Assembly: GCF_014268815.2 (NCBI RefSeq)
Contig: NZ_JABWRE020000001.1
Coordinates: 563,001-627,000, forward strand
Direction: 5' to 3'
Source of the DNA: Pseudomonas urmiensis
Lineage (GTDB): Bacteria > Pseudomonadota > Gammaproteobacteria > Pseudomonadales > Pseudomonadaceae
Length of the DNA stretch: 64,000 nt
Shown here: piece after piece, positions 6,471 through 14,858 of the stretch
Layout of the letters: each line of letters opens with the position of its first letter
How positions within the stretch are numbered: the stretch's first letter is position 1
Notes under the pieces: model-generated
The model's input: the letters and a program-made list of their open reading frames with translations, nothing else
What the model was told of the DNA's origin: nothing
The model's database searches: none
Made by a program: the position numbers and the translations under genes

Positions 6471-9078
6471 CCAGAATTCACAGTTCTACGCCATTCTCAC
6501 CAATGTGGGGGCGGCGAAGCAGGCCAACGCGGATGCCTTGGGCATCGCGTGGAAAATCACCCAGATGGGCGTCGGCGACGCCAACGGCACCGATCCGACG
6601 CCAAGTGCCAACCAGACCAAGCTGCTCAACGAATGGCGCCGGGCGCCGCTGAACCAGCTCAAGGTCGACGACAAGAACAGCGCCATCATCATCGCCGAGC
6701 AGGTTATTCCTGCCGATGTCGGTGGCCGCTGGATCCGCGAGATCGCGCTGTATGACGCCGATGGCGACATGATCGCCGTGGCCAATTGCGCACCGACTTT
6801 CAAGCCGCTGTTGAGCCAGGGATCGGGTCGTACCCAGATCGTGAGGATGAACTTGGTCGTCAGCAGTGCCAGCAATGTGCAACTGAAAATTGATCCCAGC
6901 GTGGTGCTGGCCACCCGTGAATGGGTGACAGAAGAGTTGGCCAGGCAGGACTTCAAGCATTCGGTGCTGGCTGCGACCACTGCGGCTATTACCTTAAGCG
7001 GATTGCAGGGTATCGACGGGGTTGCGCTGCCAGCTGGCGCGCGGGTTCTGGTGAAGAACCAGGCTGCCGCGAAGGACAATGGCCTCTACCTCGCCGCTAG
7101 CGGCGCCTGGACACGCTGCAGCGATGCTGACAGTTCCACCAAGGTCACTCCGGGGCTACTGGTGCATGTCGAACAAGGCAGCGTCAATGCCGATAGCGCT
7201 TGGCAACTGGTAACTGACGGCCTTATTTCCGTAGGCGTAACCGCGCTGGCGTTCGAAATGGCCTACGGCCGGAGCGGCGTCGCGGCAGGTACTTATCGTA
7301 GCGTCACGGTGGACAAGTATGGCCGCGTGGTGGCGGCCAGCAACCCGACTACGGTCGCAGGTTACGGGCTCACAGACGTCTACACCAAGGCGCAGGTCGA
7401 CGCGTCCTTGGCACTCAAGGCCGACCTTGCCTCTCCCATCTTGAGCGGTGCACCGAAAGCCCCGACAGCGGCGATCGCTAGCAACGACACGAGTATTGCC
7501 ACTACCCAGTTCACGCAACAGTTACTGGGCTCTTTGGGTTGGGGCAGTGTAGGAGTATCCGGCAGCAATCTACCTGCCGGGTCCAATCTCAACAGCATGA
7601 CTACCCCAGGTTCCTACGGGCAGACGGCCAATGCCAACGCGACCCTGGCCCTGAATTATCCCGAGGCAGTCGCCGGCACCCTGTTGGTGCAATGTGCCAG
7701 CCCGGCGATTTGCAGTCAGCTCTACACCACCTACAACAGCGGCCGGGTCTACAGCCGCTCGTGCTACTCCAATGTCTGGTCGGCCTGGGCGGAATTGAGC
7801 ATCACCGATTCGCCCGCCTTGCGCGGCGCGCCAACGGCGCCGACAGCGGTGAAAGGCACCAATACCCAGCAGCTGGCAACCACCGCTTTCGTCCAGGGAG
7901 CGATTGCGGGCCTGGTCGACTCGGCTCCGGGCACCCTCGATACGCTCAAGGAGCTGGCTGCGTCATTGGCCAACGATCCGAACTTTGCTACCACCATGAC
8001 CAATGCCCTGGCGGGCAAACAGCCTTTGGATGCAACGCTGACCGCCCTTGCCGGCTTGAGCTCAGCCGCTGACCAACTGATCTACAGCACGGCGGCCGAC
8101 ACGTTCGCCATGGCGCCGTTGTCGGCGTTCAGCCGCACCTTGCTCGATGACGCCAATGCGCAGGCGGCGCGTACTACCTTGGGCGCAGCGCCAACAACAC
8201 ACACACATGCCATCAGTGAAGTGGTCGGCTTGGCCGCTGCGGTGAATGCCGCCAGTGGTTTAGCCCAAGGAGCGACAAACCAGGACCCTAATCTTGCGGT
8301 CAACCAGGTCATCCTCAGTAATCATGCCAATACGCCCGACCCAGTCTGGTACTGGCACATAACGACAACCTTCTACTCGACGATTGCTTCGACTTCCAAC
8401 CGCAGCCAGCTGGCGATTCAGTATTCCGGTGGCAGTGCAGTGTATGCCCGTAGCCAATACAACAACCAATGGACTGCCTGGGCCAGGCTCGACAACGGTG
8501 TCCCCCCAGGCAGCATCATCCATGTGGCAGGCAATACGCCGCCAGTTGGCTACATCAAGGCCAATGGTGCTGCGGTGGGTCGAGTGCTCTATGCCGGGTT
8601 GTTCGCCCAGATCGGTACGACGTTCGGCGCAGGTGATGGCAGTACCACGTTCAACCTGCCGGACTTGCGCGGCGAGTTCATACGAGGCGTCGATGACGGG
8701 CGCGGGCTGGACGCCGGTCGAGGCCTGGGTTCGGTACAGGCTGGGCAGAACCTCAGCCATACCCACGCAGGTTCTGCCGCGGCGGCAGGTGCGCATACCC
8801 ACGCCATCAGCGGTACCGCCCTGGCCGCCGGCGAGCATAGCCATACCGCGCCTCGTGCGCAGAACAACAACGTCGGTGGTGGCTCGCCCAACTTCACCAC
8901 CGCCAACTTGCAGAACGGCACGACCGCAGCCACCAACCCGGCCGGTGCCCATACCCACACTATTTCCGGCACCGCTGCCAGTGCCGGTGACCACAGCCAC
9001 GTGGTGACGATCGGTGCTAGCGGTGGCAATGAAGCACGTCCGCGCAACATCGCGCTGCTCGCATGCATCAAATACTGA
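6463..9078 (+). CDS. Tail fibre with two knob-like modules and a collar domain
   Basis: This 871-residue fibre should set the killing range of the tailocin. The N-terminal 170 residues (MVDQNSQFYAILTNVGAAKQ...) are the baseplate-attaching phage-fibre domain. Next come a beta module (about 172-270) and repeated collagen-free shaft segments (SGAPKAPTA, RGAPTAPTA, each followed by ATTQF/ATTAF). Two related modules (nt about 7550-7800 and 8260-8500) end in SNVWSAWAEL and NNQWTAWARL and resemble pyocin-knob repeats. The C-terminal 200 residues are a tail-collar domain rich in His-X-His pairs, likely metal-binding. ATG 6463 is chosen over 6406, which lies inside gpI. Confidence 0.9.
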   Translation: MVDQNSQFYAILTNVGAAKQANADALGIAWKITQMGVGDANGTDPTPSANQTKLLNEWRRAPLNQLKVDDKNSAIIIAEQVIPADVGGRWIREIALYDADGDMIAVANCAPTFKPLLSQGSGRTQIVRMNLVVSSASNVQLKIDPSVVLATREWVTEELARQDFKHSVLAATTAAITLSGLQGIDGVALPAGARVLVKNQAAAKDNGLYLAASGAWTRCSDADSSTKVTPGLLVHVEQGSVNADSAWQLVTDGLISVGVTALAFEMAYGRSGVAAGTYRSVTVDKYGRVVAASNPTTVAGYGLTDVYTKAQVDASLALKADLASPILSGAPKAPTAAIASNDTSIATTQFTQQLLGSLGWGSVGVSGSNLPAGSNLNSMTTPGSYGQTANANATLALNYPEAVAGTLLVQCASPAICSQLYTTYNSGRVYSRSCYSNVWSAWAELSITDSPALRGAPTAPTAVKGTNTQQLATTAFVQGAIAGLVDSAPGTLDTLKELAASLANDPNFATTMTNALAGKQPLDATLTALAGLSSAADQLIYSTAADTFAMAPLSAFSRTLLDDANAQAARTTLGAAPTTHTHAISEVVGLAAAVNAASGLAQGATNQDPNLAVNQVILSNHANTPDPVWYWHITTTFYSTIASTSNRSQLAIQYSGGSAVYARSQYNNQWTAWARLDNGVPPGSIIHVAGNTPPVGYIKANGAAVGRVLYAGLFAQIGTTFGAGDGSTTFNLPDLRGEFIRGVDDGRGLDAGRGLGSVQAGQNLSHTHAGSAAAAGAHTHAISGTALAAGEHSHTAPRAQNNNVGGGSPNFTTANLQNGTTAATNPAGAHTHTISGTAASAGDHSHVVTIGASGGNEARPRNIALLACIKY

Positions 9079-9088
9079 CGAGGTAAAC

Positions 9089-9691
9089 ATGGACGCACCT
9101 ACGACCTATAACGCTCATCCTGAAACCCTGGAGTACATTGGCCAAGGCCTGGCTGATCCCGATCCGCTGGAGGAGGGCAACTGGCTGGTGCCCGCACTCG
9201 CCTTCGCCGACTCCCCGCCAGCCTCCAGCCCCGGCTTTGCGATAGTGCGCAACAGGCAAACTGACACCTGGGAGTTGGTTCAAGACAATCGTGGCACCGT
9301 CTATAGCACTGCCACTGGCGATGCCCAGGAGTATCTGCTGTTGGGTCCGCTGCCAGACACGCTGACCCGCGAGCCTTTCCCAGGCCCGCTGCACACTTGG
9401 AATGGCAGTGCCTGGGTGGCCGATGTCGATGCACAACGTGACAAGGCCGTGGCCCTGGCGCTGGCCTTGCGCGACAGCAAGCTGGCTGAGGCAGCGATCC
9501 GTATCGTGCCACTGGAAGATGCCGCCGATGTTGGCGAAGCGAGTGAGCAGGAGCTTGCCGCACTGCTTGCCTGGAAGCGCTATCGCATCGAGCTCAACCG
9601 AGTGAACCAGCAAGCCGATTACCCCTTGGCCATTCGCTGGCCGGTCAGTCCTGACCAGGCGATTGCCTCCACCACCAACCCACCTCAATAA
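9089..9691 (+). CDS. Tail fibre assembly chaperone (Tfa-like)
   Basis: The 200-residue protein follows the fibre by ten bases and resembles the Caudovirales tail fibre assembly family, which folds or trimerises fibres. Supporting parts are the N-terminal GLADPDPLEEGNWLVPALA, the middle TWNGSAWV, and the helical C-terminus with ALLAWKRYRIELNRVNQQADYP. ATG 9089 has GAGG upstream. It probably acts only on its own fibre and is commonly exchanged together with it. Confidence 0.82.
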   Translation: MDAPTTYNAHPETLEYIGQGLADPDPLEEGNWLVPALAFADSPPASSPGFAIVRNRQTDTWELVQDNRGTVYSTATGDAQEYLLLGPLPDTLTREPFPGPLHTWNGSAWVADVDAQRDKAVALALALRDSKLAEAAIRIVPLEDAADVGEASEQELAALLAWKRYRIELNRVNQQADYPLAIRWPVSPDQAIASTTNPPQ

Positions 9692-9734
9692 CCTCCTGCC
9701 TGGGTAGAAGGTTCGTTTTTCTGCACCCCATCCA

Positions 9735-9757
9735 GACCCCGCATCGCGGGGTCTTTT
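9735..9757 (+). terminator. Second terminator-like hairpin inside the tailocin operon (fibre/sheath junction)
   Basis: GACCCCGC, loop ATC, GCGGGGTC, then TTTT. It sits 44 bases after the fibre chaperone and 20 bases before the sheath start. It shares the downstream string TTTTCATATC(T/A)GGAG with the hairpin at 4557. Confidence 0.7.
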
Positions 9758-9777
9758 CATATCTGGAGTACTAACAC

Positions 9778-10944
9778 ATGAGTGGATTCTTCCACGGCGT
9801 CACCGTTACTAATGTCGATACCGGCGCGCGCAGCATTGCGCTGCCTTCTTCGTCGATCATCGGCCTGGTCGACACCTTCAGCGAAGGCGCTGGCATCAGC
9901 GCCAAGGCCAACGAGCTGGTGCTGATCACCAGTGAGCGCGAAGCGGTCGCGGCATTCGGCCAGGACGCCGCCATCACCAAGGCCTGCCGGGCAATCTACA
10001 GCCGCGCCAAGGCCGTCATCGTCGCCTGTGGCGTAGCCAAGGTCGAAGACGCAGCCGAGCAGACCGCAGCCATCATCGGCGCGGTTCAAGCGGACGGCAA
10101 ACGCACCGGCCTGCAAGCGCTACTCGACGGCAAGAGCCGCTTCAACGCCCAGCCACGCCTGCTGGTGGCGCCCCAGCACAGTGCCGTCGAGGCCGTTGGC
10201 ACCGCGCTGGTCGCTCTGGCCGACAAACTGCGCGCCATCGCCATCATCGATGGGCCGAACACCACCGACGAGGCGGCCATCGCCTACGCTGGCAACTTTG
10301 GCGCCAAGCGAGCCTTTTTGGTCGACCCAGGCGTGCGTTACTGGGACAACGACGCCGAGGCCACCGTCGATGCACCAGGTTCGGCCTGGGTCGCCGGCCT
10401 GTTCGCCTGGACTGACAGCGAATACGGCTTCTGGGCCTCGCCGTCGAACAAGGAGTTCGTCGGTATCACGGGTACCCGCCGTCCGGTGGAGTTCCTCGAT
10501 GGCGACGACAGCTGCCGCGCCAACCTGCTGAACAACGCCAACATCGCCACCATCATTCGCGACGACGGCTTCCGCCTGTGGGGTAACCGAACCCTGTCCA
10601 GCGACCCGAAATGGGCTTTCGTCACCCGTGTGCGGACCATGGACATCGTCATGGACGCGATTCTCTACGGCCACAAATGGGCAGTCGACCGGGCGATCAC
10701 CGCCACCTACGTCAAGGACGTCACCGAGGGCCTGCAGGCCTTCATGCGCGACCTGAAGAACCAGGGCGCGATCATCAATTTCGAGGTCTACGCCGACCCT
10801 GAACTGAACACCGCCAGCCAACTGGAGCAGGGCAAGGTGTACTGGAACATCCGCTTCACCGATGTCCCGCCTGCCGAAAACCCCAATTTCCGCGTCGAAG
10901 TCACCAACCAGTGGCTGACCGAAGTCCTCGATTCCGCCGCTTAA
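9778..10944 (+). CDS. Contractile tail sheath, P2 FI-like
   Basis: The 388-residue sheath subunit contracts on target binding and drives the tube through the envelope. It matches the P2 FI / R-pyocin sheath family throughout: start MSGFFHGVTVTNVDTGARSI, middle ITGTRRPVEFLDGDDSCRAN, and the conserved C-terminal FRVEVTNQWLTEVL. Length is normal. TGGAG lies upstream of ATG 9778. A sheath with no capsid genes is the main reason to call this an R-type rather than an F-type particle. Confidence 0.96.
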   Translation: MSGFFHGVTVTNVDTGARSIALPSSSIIGLVDTFSEGAGISAKANELVLITSEREAVAAFGQDAAITKACRAIYSRAKAVIVACGVAKVEDAAEQTAAIIGAVQADGKRTGLQALLDGKSRFNAQPRLLVAPQHSAVEAVGTALVALADKLRAIAIIDGPNTTDEAAIAYAGNFGAKRAFLVDPGVRYWDNDAEATVDAPGSAWVAGLFAWTDSEYGFWASPSNKEFVGITGTRRPVEFLDGDDSCRANLLNNANIATIIRDDGFRLWGNRTLSSDPKWAFVTRVRTMDIVMDAILYGHKWAVDRAITATYVKDVTEGLQAFMRDLKNQGAIINFEVYADPELNTASQLEQGKVYWNIRFTDVPPAENPNFRVEVTNQWLTEVLDSAA

Positions 10945-10957
10945 GGAGCGCATCTAC

Positions 10958-11467
10958 ATGGCAATGATTCCCGAAACCCTGGCCAACCTGAACCTGTTCG
11001 TCGACGGCGTCAGCTTCCAGGGCGATGTACCCAGCCTGACCCTGCCCAAACTCACTCTGAAGATGGAAGAGCACCGCCCCGGCGGCATGGATATGCCGGT
11101 CGAGATGGACCAGGGCATGGAGAAACAGGAAGCCGCGTTCACCACGACCGGTGTGCGCCGCGAAGCCCTGAAGTTCTTCGGCCTGGCCGATGCCAGTGCC
11201 TTCAACGGCACCTTCCGCGGCGCCTTCAAGGGCCTCAAGGGCAAGATCAATCCAGTGGTGGTCACCCTGCGTGGCTCGCTCAAGGAAGTCGACATGGGCG
11301 ACTGGAAATCTGGCGACAAGGCCGAGATCAAACACAGCGTCGCCGTCACCTACTACAAACTCGAAGTCGATGGCCGCCTGGTCTACGAGATCGATGCCCT
11401 GGGCATGAAGCGCGTGATCGACGGTGTCGACCAACTGGCCGCGCAACGTGCAGCCCTTGGCCTGTAA
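10958..11467 (+). CDS. Tail tube protein, P2 FII-like
   Basis: The 169-residue tube subunit starts MAMIPETLANLNLFVDG, as in P2 FII and R-pyocin tubes. It has the typical PKLTLKMEEHRPGGMDMP segment and ends in the VIDGVDQLAAQRAALGL region. It stacks as hexamers inside the sheath, with length set by the tape-measure protein. Thirteen bases separate it from the sheath, and GGAG precedes the ATG. Confidence 0.95.
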   Translation: MAMIPETLANLNLFVDGVSFQGDVPSLTLPKLTLKMEEHRPGGMDMPVEMDQGMEKQEAAFTTTGVRREALKFFGLADASAFNGTFRGAFKGLKGKINPVVVTLRGSLKEVDMGDWKSGDKAEIKHSVAVTYYKLEVDGRLVYEIDALGMKRVIDGVDQLAAQRAALGL

Positions 11468-11478
11468 GGAGAACCGAC

Positions 11479-11781
11479 ATGGCTCAAGCGAAAAAGCTTC
11501 CGCAATGGCTGACCCTGAACGCTGAGCGGGTGACGGTGCGCTTGTCTCGTGCCAGCGAAGCCAACGGCGTGCAGGTCGACAGCCTGTCGCTGCGTGCGCC
11601 GACTGTGCGTGACATCCGCAATGCCCAAGCGGGTGGCGCGGGCGATGACGAGCAGCGTGAACTGAACCTGTTCGCCTCGCTGGCCGAGGTCGGCGTCAAG
11701 GACCTCGAAGGCCTGGCCCTGAAAGACTACAGCCGCTTGCAGAGCGGCTACTTTCGCCTGGTGCAGGACGACGAGCTTTGA
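11479..11781 (+). CDS. Tail assembly chaperone gpE-like (zero-frame product)
   Basis: The 100-residue protein (MAQAKKLPQWLTLNAERVTV...) occupies the P2 gpE position between tube and tape measure. Such chaperones coat the tape measure during tail assembly. The frame ends GAG CTT TGA, and translation can continue after frame change into E' (next entry). The body LRAPTVRDIRNAQ and KDYSRLQSGYFRL fits the tail-assembly chaperone family. AGGAG precedes the ATG. Confidence 0.88.
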   Translation: MAQAKKLPQWLTLNAERVTVRLSRASEANGVQVDSLSLRAPTVRDIRNAQAGGAGDDEQRELNLFASLAEVGVKDLEGLALKDYSRLQSGYFRLVQDDEL

Positions 11782-11893
11782 CCCGGCCCGGCAGAAAGCC
11801 GCTGCCAAGCGGCTGGCCAAGGAGCTGAACTTTTCCGCGAGCGAAATCATGACCATGTCGCACAGCGACATGGTCTGGTGGCTTTCGGAGTAA
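11780..11893 (+). CDS. E' extension of the tail chaperone, made by a frameshift
   Basis: After CTT-TGA-C at 11776-11782, the frame starting at GAC 11780 runs 37 codons to TAA 11891: DPARQKAAAKRLAKE... ending MSHSDMVWWLSE. The ending is typical of P2 GpE-family C-termini. No good independent start exists. A +1 slip on CTT-T (or a -2 slip) would fuse it to E, giving a product of about 137 residues. The site equals the core of the prfB frameshift signal. The frame is well supported; the mechanism is inference. Confidence 0.75.
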   Translation, partial: DPARQKAAAKRLAKELNFSASEIMTMSHSDMVWWLSE

Positions 11894-11905
11894 AAGGAGG
11901 AACGG

Positions 11906-13807
11906 ATGGCCGATACACAAGTATCCGCGCTCGGCACCGCCGTCACGCTTGCTCAGACTTTGGGCATCACCTTCGACCTGCTGCGCCAACGGCTGGCGCC
12001 GCTGCGCAAGCAAGCGGATAGCATCCGCCTAGGGCGGATCAGCTCAGAGGTGTTTCGCCTGGGGCTTGAACTGGACAAGACCGGTCAAGTGGAGGGTGCG
12101 CTAGCGATTGATCAGGCTCAAACGCACGAGGCGCAGATCGACAGGCTCGAGCGGGAGGCCGCTGCCGTCGAGCGCTTGCAGCGCCGCTACCAGATCTTGG
12201 CACGCCAGGCGCTGATTGCGCCTGGCCCGTGGCAGATCCCCATGCCGCTGCCTGTAGCGACCCAGGCCAAGGCAGCACATGCAGCAACGTCTGCTCCCGC
12301 CTCAGCGCCGAAGGATGGCACTGCGACGACTGCCAAGCGCACGGAGCAGCCCCTGGTGGGGTCAAGCTTCGAAGCCCTCAAGACCGGACTGACCTTGTCT
12401 GCTGCCACGGGCGCCGCAGTCGCCGCTGGTTGGGGAGGGTACGAGGCGTACCTGCAGCTTTCACCTGATCAACAACAGCGAGCCACAGAAGCGGTAAAAA
12501 GCAGGCGCAACATGGCTGCGGCTTCGGCAAGCTTGAAGGTCGTTGACTCGTTGACCTTTGCTGAAAACGGCAAAGAGACCGCCAAGGGGATTGGCGGCGC
12601 ACTGGGTGAGTTGGGCGGCAGCCTGCTAGGCGCCGCACTGGGTGGCGTGATTGGCAAGAAAAAGGCTGACGACATCGGCGAGTTGGTCGGCGGCTACGTC
12701 GGGGAGAAGCTCGGTGGCATGGCCGGTGAAAGTCTCTACGGATTTTTTGCTGGCAAGGATTCGCCAGAGCCAGAGCCAGGCCCAGGAAAAGTGCCGACAA
12801 CGCTTTCCCGGGGTGCTGGAGGACAGCAAACGGATGCACCCGGACTGGCAATAGAAGAAGAGGAAGAGGAGGAAGAGTTCGAAGACCAAGAGGGCGGCCA
12901 AGAGCAGCAACGGGCGCAGAACTCCACTTCGATCACCGCGCTTGCTCAACCGCCAGTAAGCGTCTTCGCAGATGCTACCCCTACCGGTGAGGCTAACCGA
13001 AACAACGCTTCAAGCACCCCACGGCTTGGCTCTGCTGCGCCAAACCGGCTTGCGCAGATGGGCAGCGATACTGCCGCTGGCGACATCATCCCGGCGCAAT
13101 CTATGAAACAAACCCATGCGTCCAGGAACCCTGGTGCAGGCAGCCAATCTCCTGTGTCAGGCCAGTCATCGATGTTCAAGGCGGTCAGTGGCGCGAGCCC
13201 CTTGGCAAAAGGATTGCTCAAGCGTGTCCCAGGTGGCGCTCTGGTGGATGCGGGTCTGCAGATTGCCCAAACCTTCAGCAGTGAAGGCAGCTCGCAAGAA
13301 AAGCTCGAAGGTTACGGCACTGCCGTGGGTGGGCTGGGTGGCACCCTGGCCGGCGCCGCAGCTGGCGCCGCCATCGGCTCGGTAGTGCCGGTCATTGGTA
13401 CGGCGATCGGAGGCCTGATCGGTGGGGCGCTGGGCAGCATGGGCGGAGAAAGCGTCGGCGGCTGGCTGGCCAGAAACGTGTCCATGGGTTTCAGCCAAAA
13501 TCCACCAGCCACTGTCAGCGAGCAGCGCCAGGCACCTACCTCCGTGGGTGAAGCGGCGCGCAGGCTGGATACCGCCACTGAGCAGCCATCGATACCCGCT
13601 TCGACAGTGCCGACTCCAGCAACCAGCCCCCGCCCGCCGATCAATCAGCAGTTCACCTTCACCGCCAACATGCCCCTGACGTTGAACACCTCCCTCGATG
13701 ACCCCTCGGTGCTCCAGCAAATGGAGGCAATTGCCCGGCGCACCCTGAGCGAGTTGATGGAGCGGGCGCAGTCGGTGCAGTTGGCCGACACCCCCCACGT
13801 TGCCTGA
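11906..13807 (+). CDS. Tail tape-measure protein, P2 gpT-like
   Basis: The 633-residue protein lies in the gpT position and sets tail length. It has an N-terminal helical part (about 10-95), several Gly/Ala-rich hydrophobic stretches (around 230-280 and 470-515, such as GTLAGAAAGAAIGSVVP) that may insert into the target membrane, and a very acidic run at about residues 316-325 (IEEEEEEEEFEDQ). At roughly 1.5 angstrom per residue, a fully helical ruler would span about 95 nm. AGGAGG precedes ATG 11906. It is distinctly less conserved than the sheath and tube. Confidence 0.85.
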   Translation: MADTQVSALGTAVTLAQTLGITFDLLRQRLAPLRKQADSIRLGRISSEVFRLGLELDKTGQVEGALAIDQAQTHEAQIDRLEREAAAVERLQRRYQILARQALIAPGPWQIPMPLPVATQAKAAHAATSAPASAPKDGTATTAKRTEQPLVGSSFEALKTGLTLSAATGAAVAAGWGGYEAYLQLSPDQQQRATEAVKSRRNMAAASASLKVVDSLTFAENGKETAKGIGGALGELGGSLLGAALGGVIGKKKADDIGELVGGYVGEKLGGMAGESLYGFFAGKDSPEPEPGPGKVPTTLSRGAGGQQTDAPGLAIEEEEEEEEFEDQEGGQEQQRAQNSTSITALAQPPVSVFADATPTGEANRNNASSTPRLGSAAPNRLAQMGSDTAAGDIIPAQSMKQTHASRNPGAGSQSPVSGQSSMFKAVSGASPLAKGLLKRVPGGALVDAGLQIAQTFSSEGSSQEKLEGYGTAVGGLGGTLAGAAAGAAIGSVVPVIGTAIGGLIGGALGSMGGESVGGWLARNVSMGFSQNPPATVSEQRQAPTSVGEAARRLDTATEQPSIPASTVPTPATSPRPPINQQFTFTANMPLTLNTSLDDPSVLQQMEAIARRTLSELMERAQSVQLADTPHVA

Positions 13808-13816
13808 GGACGCTTC

Positions 13817-14662
13817 ATGACTTACCTGCAACAGCTACAAGCCGGGCTATATGCCTTGGTCAAGGCGGGGGAGGCTGGGCGCCAGCGTGCCGATGCCATG
13901 CTTGACCCGCTCAACCAGGCCATCGACCACGTGCAGAGTGCGGCCTCAGATCTTGAAGGCCTGCCGGTAGTCGGGCCGGCTATTGGACTGCGGCTGCAGC
14001 GCACCTTGCGTGCGATCTCCGCAGCCCAGGCCAGGGTCGACAAGGCGATTGGCAAATACGACCAAACGCTGGGCGTAGTACGCCAGGTGCGTGAGCGCAT
14101 CGATACCTTTGCCGAACATGCGGGCAAGGCGGGAGCGGCGATTCGTCGGGTGGTGGGCGAGGTACGTACGACGGTCAGTGACGCGCTGTCGACCTTGGGC
14201 TTTGCGCCTGACACCACACCCGCAGCGCAGGCGATCAAACCGTTTCCCCACCTGCTGGTGCTGCAACCACTCAAGCCTGGCGCTGCACCGTACTACTTCA
14301 ACCTCGATACCGCCGCGTTCGATCAACTACGCCGGCAGACGCGTTTTCGCTGGGCCGGCCAGGAGCGCCTGAGCCGCGACAACGCGCAGCAGGCGGTCAG
14401 CCGCGGCGAGGAGACCATCAGCATTCGTGGTGCGATCTTCCCTGGTTTCAAAGGTGGCCTGGGCCAGCTGCAGACCTTGCGCGGTATTGGCCGCCAGTTG
14501 CTGCCGCTGTCGTTGATCACCGGCTACGGCGAGGTGCTTGGCACCTGGTGCTTGACCAGTATCGAGGAAGACCAGGCCAGCTTGCTGGCCGGCGGTATTC
14601 CACGCAAACAAGGATTCTCACTGGAGTTCGTCAGCTATGGCCAAGACCTGCATGACGTCTGA
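13817..14662 (+). CDS. Tail protein gpU-like with a long N-terminal helical extension
   Basis: The C-terminal half (about 145-281) matches P2 gpU: FRWAGQERL, GEETISIRGAIFPGF, and IPRKQGFSLEFVSYG. The first 140 residues are a separate helical region (LKALVKAGEAGRQRADAM-like heptads, PVVGPAIGLRLQRTLRAIS) not present in P2 gpU, making the protein about twice the usual length. It may be a fused segment belonging to the tape-measure end or baseplate hub. It follows the tape measure by nine bases and overlaps gpX. Confidence 0.82.
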   Translation: MTYLQQLQAGLYALVKAGEAGRQRADAMLDPLNQAIDHVQSAASDLEGLPVVGPAIGLRLQRTLRAISAAQARVDKAIGKYDQTLGVVRQVRERIDTFAEHAGKAGAAIRRVVGEVRTTVSDALSTLGFAPDTTPAAQAIKPFPHLLVLQPLKPGAAPYYFNLDTAAFDQLRRQTRFRWAGQERLSRDNAQQAVSRGEETISIRGAIFPGFKGGLGQLQTLRGIGRQLLPLSLITGYGEVLGTWCLTSIEEDQASLLAGGIPRKQGFSLEFVSYGQDLHDV

Positions 14663-14843
14663 GGGCGATCTGCTCGATAGCCTCTGCCACCACTACTACG
14701 GCCATCTCAATGGCACGCTGGAGGCCGTGCTGGCCGCCAATCAGGGCCTGGCGGACGAGGCCCAACCGTTTCGCGCCGGTGTGCTCATCCTGCTGCCAGC
14801 CTTGGCGGCGCAAACCAGCGGCACGCTGCTGCTGTGGGATTGA
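14637..14843 (+). CDS. Tail protein gpX-like (LysM-like)
   Basis: The 68-residue protein overlaps the end of gpU by 26 bases. It has the small gpX pattern: GDLLDSLCHHYYGH, VLAANQGLA and FRAGVLILLPAL, which resembles a LysM fold. In P2-like tails gpX helps join hub and tube. The start ATG 14637 lies within gpU; the overlap and order U-X-D are as in P2. Confidence 0.87.
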   Translation: MAKTCMTSEGDLLDSLCHHYYGHLNGTLEAVLAANQGLADEAQPFRAGVLILLPALAAQTSGTLLLWD

Positions 14844-14858
14844 TAGAGGAGTCTTGTC

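Noticed and set aside
11776..11782. Sequencing error or real mutation splitting a single E gene
   Set aside because: Tail chaperone genes of this position regularly use a frame change, both parts have normal length, and the site is a known slippery signal; a mistake is less likely.
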